Source: Blastocatellia bacterium (GTDB lineage Bacteria > Acidobacteriota > Blastocatellia > Pyrinomonadales > Pyrinomonadaceae). Taken from it: a DNA stretch of 32,799 bases. The number at the start of each line of letters is the position of its first letter. Within the stretch, counting starts at the first letter, position 1. The notes beneath the pieces were generated by a model that saw nothing but the letters and a program-made list of their open reading frames with translations, did no database searches and had not been told where the DNA came from. The stretch lies in assembly GCA_003487805.1 (NCBI GenBank), contig DNNE01000002.1, positions 28,119-60,917 of the forward strand. The letters are read 5' to 3'. Both the position numbers and the translations under genes were made by a program. Positions 24,236 through 31,119 of the stretch are shown here, in pieces.

Positions 24236-24995
24236 GATATTTCTCTCCATTCAGCGCAACGCCGTCCGATTTTGAGTGCACGTCAAAAATATTCTCTCCG
24301 CCCCACGAAGTAGAGTCTGAAGCGTCATAGCAAGAACGAAAATCCCAGTCCGCTTTGCCGGTTATCGGGTCGACGGGGATCCGTCGCAAATAGACCTTAA
24401 TTTTGGGCTGCTGCGAATCCTCGGTCGCCGCTTCGGTCGCCGTATAATTCATATTGCCGCGCCGGCCCAGGTTGCCTGCGCTAATCGGCAGCACGTTCAC
24501 ACCTTTCACCAGCGTATCCAAATCCGGCGGAAAACGATCAGGATTGTCGGCGGTGAAAATCGTCTGGTCCGTGATCGCGACGCGGACTCGCGGGTCAGCG
24601 AAGATGTTCGGACCCTGCCCGCCGCCCTGAGGGTTCTGCGGATTTTGCGGCTGAACTCGCGGCGCTTGTTCTTGTTGAGCGGTGGTCTGTCCGGTTTGTT
24701 GATTGACCTGCATCTGCGCGCCGGCAACTGCTTCGCGATGGAACTGATCTATGGCTTCGCGCATCTCGCGCAGCGCCCCGCGGAGCTGCTGCTCCTTTTG
24801 CCTTTTTTCTGAAACCTGAGCCAGGGGGATAATGCCGAGCGTGAGAATCGCCAGGACTGCAACGGTAATCACCAACTCGATGAGTGAAAACCCGTTGGTC
24901 TGAGAATGTAGAGGGCAGCGGGCAGCAGGCAGGAAACGCGGGGCGGTCTTCTGCCTTCTGCTGGCTGCTTTCTGCTGGCTGCCTTCTGACTTCAC
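24225..24995 (-). CDS. Second GspG-like pseudopilin with Gln/Pro insertion and repeat-derived leader
   Basis: Encodes 256 residues from a GTG that overlaps the secretin stop by 1 nt (TAGTG), so it is coupled to it. The leader is 35 residues and ends G, then FSLIELVITVAVLAILTLG, with Glu at +5. After the N-terminal helix comes a Gln/Pro/Gly-rich insertion (~100-130; QQTGQTTAQQEQAPRVQPQ), then the GspG-type tail RIPVDPITGKADWDF...IFDVHSKS...YRDW, clearly paralogous to the next gene. Larger than a normal GspG (~145 residues) because of the leader and insertion. The leader is encoded by a heptad inverted repeat (24910-24990). It may be a minor or tip pseudopilin. Confidence 0.85.
   Translation of the reverse strand: MKSEGSQQKAASRRQKTAPRFLPAARCPLHSQTNGFSLIELVITVAVLAILTLGIIPLAQVSEKRQKEQQLRGALREMREAIDQFHREAVAGAQMQVNQQTGQTTAQQEQAPRVQPQNPQNPQGGGQGPNIFADPRVRVAITDQTIFTADNPDRFPPDLDTLVKGVNVLPISAGNLGRRGNMNYTATEAATEDSQQPKIKVYLRRIPVDPITGKADWDFRSCYDASDSTSWGGENIFDVHSKSDGVALNGEKYRDW
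24910..24990. repeat. Heptad inverted repeat inside the second prepilin leader
   Basis: Plus-strand order: GGGCAGC, GGGCAGC, AGGCAGG (24912-24932), a short spacer, then CTTCTGC, CTTCTGC, TGGCTGC, TTTCTGC, TGGCTGC, CTTCTGA (24948-24989). The arms are partly complementary. The array begins two codons after the GTG start and encodes most of the 35-residue leader. Unit length is 7 bp, so copy-number change would shift frame. Confidence 0.85.
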
Positions 24996-27730
24996 TATTT
25001 CACCGTCAACTTGATAGGTTCGAGCTTCAAGAGTAGTGGCCGGCCATCGCTGGCGACAACATTCACGTTCGAAAGATCGAACATCAGAGTACTATCGCCC
25101 GCAGCCAACGCTTCAACCTCGATATTGAATATGGTTCCATCCGCCGTCACTGAAGAGCCGGCCGCAGGCGCCAGCGAAATCAGGATCATGCCGTGGTTGT
25201 CGATCGATTGAGTCAGGGTGGGCGGCGTCTTCGCATTCGCGAACAGATCGCCCATCGAAACTGAATTGACCTTCATCACTTTTGGATCGAAGCGCAACAT
25301 TACCAGCGCGAGTCCCAGTGGCGCGTCAGATTTCACCCGCAGTTGAAGCTGCTGCTTGTCGCCAACCTTCAATTCCGACTTCTCCGGAGTAAGGCCCACC
25401 TCGATGAGCGAAGTTGTGGATCCTGCGGAGTTTGCGGCGGTTGAATTGCTTTCGCTTTTCATAGCCACATCTGTCACCGGCGTAAGCACCGTTTCCTGTT
25501 TCGCGCTGAGACTGGTCGTCGAGACATTCGTTGGCGATGACACCAACGATTTCAAAGCCGTACTCACGTCCGCGGTTTGTAGCACCGGCGGATTCTCGCC
25601 GGATGTAATCGCGGCAGACTTGGGCTGTGGCATCGACGCATCCGTCTGAATTGACGCCGTCACGCGGTTCGCTTCCGTCGCCGGTGTCGTCGACGGCGTT
25701 TGTAGCGCTGCCACATTGGCCTGGGCAGAGGTATTCACGGGAGCGGTCTTCGCGGCGGTTTGCTGTTCAGATACTTTTGCCTGGTCGCCGGCATCCGTTT
25801 TGACTGCGGGCTCATAAGCAGGGGCAGCGTCCGGAACCTGGATCACCGCGTCTTTCGGAAGGCGGCGCGCTGCGGCGATCTGCTCGTCGCGCTCCGTCTC
25901 TCGCAGCATCGCTTCCAGCGATCCGGTCGTCGGCGCTTGCAGGGTTCCGCTTGGTCTCATTTCTTCATCGCGCGGAGTGACGGCCGGCGCGCGCAACACC
26001 CGCGGCGTGACCGCGATTACGATGTCGACCTGTCGATTGTCGCGCGTCGGTGAAGTGAACAACCTGCCGAGGACCGGAAGGCCGCTGAGAATCGGCAATC
26101 CCTGCCGCCCGCTTGATTGTATGTCCTGAGAAACGCTCGCGAGCATCATGGTCCGATTATTCTGCACGCGCGCCGTCCCCTGAAGCGTGCGCTCAGTGAA
26201 CGTTGGGGTCAGCGTGCTCGCGCCACTAACGTCCTTCGACTCGATCTTCATCTTGACCTGAACGTCGAGGTTCGGAAAAACGATCGGCGTGAAGCTCAGT
26301 GTCAAACCAGTCGGCTCGTAATTGATGACGGGAAAGCCGCCACCTCCAAAGGGTTGATTGACCGTTGGCGACGTTGTTGTACCGGTCTGTACACCGAACG
26401 GAAAGGCCTGGGCAGTTTGTACGGGCACGCGTTGACCGATGCGGGCGCTGGACTCTTCATTGTTAAAAGCGTGGATTTGAGTAGACGCCAGAAGCTTCGA
26501 GTTGTTCCTACTCTGAAATGCCGTGAGCACCGAAGGAGGAATAACCAACGCGGCCGCGCCGGCAGTCGGCACACCGGCCAGGATGCTGGCGACATTAACG
26601 CCGACGTTGGTCGCGGTCGTGGCGGCGTTCGAAGTAAGAACCGAAAGTCCCGGCGAACCGCCGAGATTGAAATTCCCTGCTCCCAACTGATTTCCGAGCT
26701 GCAGAAGATTGCTGCGCGATACTTCATAGATATTGACGTCCATCACGACTTCGGCGCGATCCTTATCGAGACTCTCGAGCAACTCGCCGATCAGCTTGAC
26801 GTTCTCCGCGGTATCTCGAACGGTTAAGCTATTCGTGTCTTTGTCCGAAACTACTATCGGCTGCGGCCTTCCGACCGAAGCCGGCAAGGCCTGGCCAATG
26901 AGCAACTTTATTTTGTCAGGATCGGAGTTCGCGATGAAGAAAGTGCGCACGACCAGTTGCTGGTATTGCGGGCGGCGCGACTGATCGGCAACCAGGATCG
27001 TTCGTTTATCGAGCTTCTGAAAGAAAAGATTCTCCTGAAGGAAAAGTAAATCGAGCGCCTTGGCGGTGGTAACTTTTTGGAGGTTCAGATCCACCGGACG
27101 CGGTTGCGCGAACGACTGCCGGTCAAACATGACGTTCAAATTCAAATCCGACGACAACGATTTGATGACATTTTTGATGTCGACGCCGTTGAAATTGATT
27201 GTGCGCTGCACCTCAGGTTTGAGCTGAATTTCAGCTTCCTGTGTGCGTGTTTGTGGTTGCGACGGAGTCCCCCCACCCAATGAATCATCCGTTTTTGCAT
27301 TGGCATCGCTTGTGGTTGATGTGTTCGAGACGATCAGCCCTTGCTTCACCTGCTCCAGCCGTAGCATTCGTTCCATTTCTGACACGGCAAGTTGGTTCAC
27401 GGGATCGTAACCAAAGGCTTGTCGAAAGGCGTTATATGCGCCCACGTAATCACGCTGTTCAGCCAGCGAGCGCCCTTGCTGCATGAATGCCTGCGAGGCG
27501 TTGAAGACCGCGCGCCGGTAATGCAATTGATAATCGACATTACTCGGATCGGCAGCCATCGCGAGCGTGAATTCCTGCGCCGCTTTCTCCCACTGCTGCG
27601 CTTGCTCATATTTCATGCCCTGGGTGAAGTGATCTTTGCCCTTGTTCGCAAACACGGACATGGGCAGCGCCAACATGCAACCCACGATTGCGAGCGCCAG
27701 AATTGAATGCCAACGGTTTCTTGATGTCAT
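24995..27730 (-). CDS. gspD: Secretin (GspD/PilQ-type) with TPR start and C-terminal cohesin domain
   Basis: Encodes 911 residues; AAGAGG lies 7 nt before the ATG. Signal peptide (HSILALAIVGCMLALPMSV), TPR-like helices (~30-120), STN domain (~175-250; INFNGVDIKNVIKSLSSD), secretin N domain (~255-340; FIANSDPDKIKLLIGQALP), then secretin pore (~400-600) with the GLPILSGLPVLGRLF and VDIVIAVTPRVLR signatures. A long Thr/Ala-rich linker (~600-775) leads to a cohesin-like domain (~778-911; VGLTPEKSELKVGDKQQLQL to LMFDLSNVNVV). It forms the outer-membrane gate of the pilus or secretion machine. The cohesin fusion is unusual compared with classical GspD or PilQ and may bind a partner on either side of the membrane. 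Confidence 0.9.
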   Translation of the reverse strand: MTSRNRWHSILALAIVGCMLALPMSVFANKGKDHFTQGMKYEQAQQWEKAAQEFTLAMAADPSNVDYQLHYRRAVFNASQAFMQQGRSLAEQRDYVGAYNAFRQAFGYDPVNQLAVSEMERMLRLEQVKQGLIVSNTSTTSDANAKTDDSLGGGTPSQPQTRTQEAEIQLKPEVQRTINFNGVDIKNVIKSLSSDLNLNVMFDRQSFAQPRPVDLNLQKVTTAKALDLLFLQENLFFQKLDKRTILVADQSRRPQYQQLVVRTFFIANSDPDKIKLLIGQALPASVGRPQPIVVSDKDTNSLTVRDTAENVKLIGELLESLDKDRAEVVMDVNIYEVSRSNLLQLGNQLGAGNFNLGGSPGLSVLTSNAATTATNVGVNVASILAGVPTAGAAALVIPPSVLTAFQSRNNSKLLASTQIHAFNNEESSARIGQRVPVQTAQAFPFGVQTGTTTSPTVNQPFGGGGFPVINYEPTGLTLSFTPIVFPNLDVQVKMKIESKDVSGASTLTPTFTERTLQGTARVQNNRTMMLASVSQDIQSSGRQGLPILSGLPVLGRLFTSPTRDNRQVDIVIAVTPRVLRAPAVTPRDEEMRPSGTLQAPTTGSLEAMLRETERDEQIAAARRLPKDAVIQVPDAAPAYEPAVKTDAGDQAKVSEQQTAAKTAPVNTSAQANVAALQTPSTTPATEANRVTASIQTDASMPQPKSAAITSGENPPVLQTADVSTALKSLVSSPTNVSTTSLSAKQETVLTPVTDVAMKSESNSTAANSAGSTTSLIEVGLTPEKSELKVGDKQQLQLRVKSDAPLGLALVMLRFDPKVMKVNSVSMGDLFANAKTPPTLTQSIDNHGMILISLAPAAGSSVTADGTIFNIEVEALAAGDSTLMFDLSNVNVVASDGRPLLLKLEPIKLTVK

Positions 27731-27919
27731 AACTGAACCTCTTGCTGATGTGCCAGTTTTTGGAAAAGCGACGGAAAGCCCCGGCGCTTGCTACTTACAC
27801 GCGACGGGGGAGAACGAGTTCCGCAATGCCCAAAACCTTTGCAGTTTAACAGAAAAACTCAATTTAAGCGGACAGGAGACTGAGACTTGCACGGCTTCCC
27901 CTTTGTCGAGGCAAAACGA

Positions 27920-29638
27920 TTAAGGCCTGGCGTTTAGATTCACTTCCTCGACAAAAGTTACCCTATTAATTTCATGTAAGGTGGAAATGCCTGAAAAAAC
28001 TTTTTTCAGGGCCGATTCGCGCAGACTGGTAAGCCCTTCCGCCTCAGCTGCGCGGCGGACTTCCGAACCCGGCCGGCGTTCGACGATCATTTCGCGAATG
28101 TTGTCGCTGAGATCGAGCAACTCATGAATCGCCGTCCGGCCGCGATAGCCGGTGTGATTGCAAGCGTCGCATCCGACGTTTGAATAGAACACCCGGTTTC
28201 GGTTTTCTTCAGGACGCAGGCCTGATTCCGCCAGTTCGATATCAGAAGGGTGAAACGCACGACGACAGAATGTGCAGAGCACTCGCACCAATCGTTGGGC
28301 CAGAACGCAATTCAAAGACGAAACGAAGTTGTAAGGTTCGACTCCCATGTTGAGGAAGCGTCCGATCACGTCGATTACATTGTTGGCGTGCACGGTCGTG
28401 AAAACCAGGTGACCAGTCAGCGCCGATTGAATGGCGATCTGGGCGGTTTCCTCGTCACGAATTTCGCCGACCATGATCTTGTCCGGATCGTGACGCAGGA
28501 TCGATCGGAGCCCGCGTGCAAATGTCAGCCCCTTCTTCTCGTTGACCGGAATTTGCGTAATGCCATGCAACTGATATTCGACCGGATCTTCAATCGTAAT
28601 AATCTTATCTTCTTCGTTGCGGATTTCGTTGAGCGCCGCATACAGTGTCGTCGTCTTACCAGAGCCGGTTGGCCCGGTCACCAGCACCATGCCGTAAGGC
28701 TCAGCAATGTAACGGCGAAACTTGCGAAGATCTTCAGGATCAAAACCGACTACATTCAGATCCAGGTTCTTAAATTCTTCGTTGATTTGTTCCTTATCCA
28801 GGATACGAATCACGGCGTCTTCGCCATGCACGGTCGGCATGATCGAAACACGAAAGTCCACGTTGCGGCCCTTGTAGCGAACGCGAAAGCGGCCGTCCTG
28901 AGGCACGCGACGCTCCGCGATATCAAGTTCAGACATCACCTTGATGCGTGAGATCAGGGTTTGGTGATAAGCCAGATCGATCGGATCTACCTTCTGATAC
29001 AACGCACCATCAATACGGTACTTAACCTGGACTTCGGTATCGCGGGTTTCGATGTGAATGTCGGAAGCGCGCGACTCCATCGCGTTGTAGACGATTGTGT
29101 CAACCAGCTTGATGATTGGCGACATCTCGCTGTCAGTCGCCAGCCGGTCGAGATCGAGAACCTCTTCGCCCGTCTCGGTCTCGCGGACCAGCGAGATGCG
29201 AAATCCGGATGCGGCTTCCTGCAAAACGCGCTGGGTCGCATCGCCTTTGCGCAGCACCACGTCTATTGCGCCGGCAGTCGCTACCGAAGGAACGATTCGT
29301 ATGCGTAACGCGCCGGCGAGCTCGTCCAACCGATCGAGATCAGTTGGGTCGGCCATGGCGATGTGCAGCTTTCCATTCTCCCGTCTCAGCGGGACAAACT
29401 GATGACGCACCATCAGATCGACCGGCACTTCAGACAGCAACGAATAATCGATCGGCGATTCGCCGTCCTGCGGCAAAAGGTTTACAAACGGCAGGCGATA
29501 ACGCCGCGCCAACTCCTTGGCGTCGCGCATCTCAGGCGGTTCATTTGCCACCGGCAGATCGTCGTCGGCCTGAGTCATCCCAGTGCGGATCGCGTCGGCA
29601 ACTTTCACCTCACCCTGTTCGTCGGTCAATTGCTTCAT
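27920..29638 (-). CDS. gspE: GspE/PilB-type secretion ATPase
   Basis: Encodes 572 residues from the ATG at 29638 (a TTG four codons earlier is less likely). N-terminal MshEN domain (~45-150; ELARRYRLPFVNLLPQDG, FVPLRRENGKLHIAMADP), then the hexameric ATPase: Walker A GPTGSGKTTT (~323), Asp box, Walker B region IMVGEIRDEETA (~386), HLVFTTVHAN, and a four-Cys zinc site (CTFC ~459, CDAC ~491). All catalytic motifs are intact. It powers pseudopilus or pilus assembly from the cytoplasm. The start codon has no ribosome site because an inverted repeat ends 2 nt upstream of it; the secretin follows after 189 bp with no visible gene between. Confidence 0.93.
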   Translation of the reverse strand: MKQLTDEQGEVKVADAIRTGMTQADDDLPVANEPPEMRDAKELARRYRLPFVNLLPQDGESPIDYSLLSEVPVDLMVRHQFVPLRRENGKLHIAMADPTDLDRLDELAGALRIRIVPSVATAGAIDVVLRKGDATQRVLQEAASGFRISLVRETETGEEVLDLDRLATDSEMSPIIKLVDTIVYNAMESRASDIHIETRDTEVQVKYRIDGALYQKVDPIDLAYHQTLISRIKVMSELDIAERRVPQDGRFRVRYKGRNVDFRVSIMPTVHGEDAVIRILDKEQINEEFKNLDLNVVGFDPEDLRKFRRYIAEPYGMVLVTGPTGSGKTTTLYAALNEIRNEEDKIITIEDPVEYQLHGITQIPVNEKKGLTFARGLRSILRHDPDKIMVGEIRDEETAQIAIQSALTGHLVFTTVHANNVIDVIGRFLNMGVEPYNFVSSLNCVLAQRLVRVLCTFCRRAFHPSDIELAESGLRPEENRNRVFYSNVGCDACNHTGYRGRTAIHELLDLSDNIREMIVERRPGSEVRRAAEAEGLTSLRESALKKVFSGISTLHEINRVTFVEEVNLNARP

Positions 29639-29640
29639 GC

Positions 29641-29707
29641 TGTAGCGCAAGCTGTCAGCTTGCGATCTTTCTTCTCTTCCAATCGCAAGCTAACAGCTTG
29701 CGTTACA
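29641..29707. repeat. Inverted repeat filling the gspF-gspE gap
   Basis: Arms of 26 bp (29641-29666 and 29682-29707) agree at 24 positions; each arm is itself palindromic around CGCAAGCTG-CAGCTTGCG. It starts 2 nt from the gspE ATG and ends 1 nt from the gspF stop, so it occupies the entire gap. On the mRNA it would form a very stable hairpin just before gspE. Confidence 0.9.
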
Positions 29708-29708
29708 A

Positions 29709-30941
29709 TTAATGCATCTGCGGGCCATTCGAAATCGATTGAATGATTGGCAAATAGATCGCCAGCAGAATTATCACGACCACGCCGCCCATCACCACCA
29801 GAATCGCAGGCTCAAGAGTCGTCGTCAACTGCTCTAATCGCACCTCTGACTCCGCTTCATAGAAGGTCGCGACTTCATCCAGCATCTCGCGCAGACTGCC
29901 GGATCGCTCGCCGATACCAATCATGTCGATCGCCAATTCGGGCATCCACTTTGCGGTTTCCAGGCTTTCAGTAAACGATCTTCCCTCTCGAATCAGCGGA
30001 AGTATCGCCGTACTACGGTGCCGTAGTTCCAGATTGGTGATTGATTCGCCCGCAATCTCCCACGACTCAACAATTGTGATACCGCCGGCGAGCAGCGTCG
30101 CCAGCGACCGGGCCGCCTGCGATGCCGTCATTTGCACCAGAAGCTTGCCGGCCAGCGGCAGCTTCAACATCGCTCTGTCGATCACCAGGCGGCCCGACGG
30201 CGTACGCGACCAAATGAAGAGCCCAATTGATCCAACAATGAGCGTTGGGACCACCCAAATCGCGTTCCGCATCATCCAGCCCGATAACGCCAAAACGATT
30301 ATTGTGATCGTCGGCAGGTTGCTCCCAAATCCTGAAAACAGATCCGACATGCGCGGCACCACAAAAGTCGTGAGAAAGATCACCATTCCCAAACATGCAA
30401 AGAGCAGAAACGCCGGATAAGCGAGAGCGCCGCGAATCTTTCTGCGAAGCCCAACTGAGCGTCGCATGTAATTAACGTACCGCAACAGCACATCATCGAG
30501 CGCGCCCGATCGTTCGCCGGCCAAGATCGAAGCCGTGTAGATTCGCGGGAACGTCGCGCCCTGGGCCGCGAATGCTTGCGACAACGCCGCGCCGCCGCGG
30601 ATCGCTTCTTCAACTTCTTCGAGCACCACGCGCAATCGCACCGAAGCTGCTCTGCGGCGCAACATAGTGATCGCCTGCAAAATCGGAATTCCGGCGCGCA
30701 GCAACGCCGCTAACTGTTGATTGAATAGCAGAAAGTCGTTTGCCTTGACACGCGCCCGCCCGCCCACGCCGCCCATTCTTGTTAGCGACGCGACGCCTTC
30801 AGCCCTGGGCGGCGTGACCGCGAAAACTTTGAAGCCTTCACGTTCGAGTCGCGAGCGCGCGTCATTAGCGGCGATCGCTTCGACCGTGCGCGTCACGATT
30901 TCGCCCGCAGGCGTTCCTAAACGAACAATAAATTCAGCCAT
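29709..30941 (-). CDS. gspF: GspF/PilC-type inner-membrane platform protein
   Basis: Encodes 410 residues from an ATG with only a weak ribosome site (GGAAA). Two GspF domains are seen at ~70-195 (FNQQLAALLRAGIPILQAIT) and ~275-400 (QAARSLATLLAGGITIVESW). Membrane helices lie near 175-195 (AYPAFLLFACLGMVIFLTTF), 215-240 and 375-398 (ILVVMGGVVVIILLAIYLPI). The N-terminal charged domain faces the cytoplasm. It is the first gene of the pilus operon, preceded by a close promoter. It anchors the ATPase and helps move pseudopilins out of the membrane. Confidence 0.93.
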   Translation of the reverse strand: MAEFIVRLGTPAGEIVTRTVEAIAANDARSRLEREGFKVFAVTPPRAEGVASLTRMGGVGGRARVKANDFLLFNQQLAALLRAGIPILQAITMLRRRAASVRLRVVLEEVEEAIRGGAALSQAFAAQGATFPRIYTASILAGERSGALDDVLLRYVNYMRRSVGLRRKIRGALAYPAFLLFACLGMVIFLTTFVVPRMSDLFSGFGSNLPTITIIVLALSGWMMRNAIWVVPTLIVGSIGLFIWSRTPSGRLVIDRAMLKLPLAGKLLVQMTASQAARSLATLLAGGITIVESWEIAGESITNLELRHRSTAILPLIREGRSFTESLETAKWMPELAIDMIGIGERSGSLREMLDEVATFYEAESEVRLEQLTTTLEPAILVVMGGVVVIILLAIYLPIIQSISNGPQMH

Positions 30942-30953
30942 TTTCCAAGCCGG

Positions 30954-30962
30954 AGTATAACA
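30954..30962 (-). promoter_or_regulatory. Extended -10 promoter just before gspF
   Basis: TGTTATACT on the minus strand (30962-30954) is a perfect extended -10 element (TG-n-TATACT). No good -35 box is found 17 nt upstream, as is common for this type. It ends 12 nt before the gspF ATG at 30941, so the transcript would have a very short leader. Confidence 0.5.
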
Positions 30963-31058
30963 TGCGGTCCCTGGCGAGTTTGATTAGATATCTTTCCGGG
31001 GCGCATCGTTGCCATCACGCCTGAGCAGCCATCAAGTTGCAGAAACCCGAATATTTAG

Positions 31059-31087
31059 TTGACGTTTCAAATCGTTTGAAATATTGT
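31059..31087 (+). promoter_or_regulatory. Permease promoter with operator-like palindrome in the spacer
   Basis: TTGACG (31059-31064), a 17-nt spacer and TATTGT (31082-31087). The spacer is itself the perfect inverted repeat TTTCAAA-TCG-TTTGAAA (31065-31081). Transcription would begin near 31094, giving a ~26-nt leader with GGAG before the ATG at 31120. A dimeric repressor bound in the spacer would block RNA polymerase. Confidence 0.65.
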
Positions 31088-31119
31088 CCGCCCGATTTCT
31101 GTGACACTACGGAGAAGCC

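Noticed and set aside
26117..26827. A 236-codon plus-strand open frame
   Set aside because: It is antisense to the conserved secretin pore and shows no family motif.
27731..27919. Possible riboswitch or small gene between gspE and the secretin
   Set aside because: I found no known aptamer pattern, no convincing promoter and no plausible open frame on the minus strand.
28250..28951. A 233-codon plus-strand open frame
   Set aside because: It is antisense to the ATPase core of gspE, whose Walker and zinc motifs are intact.
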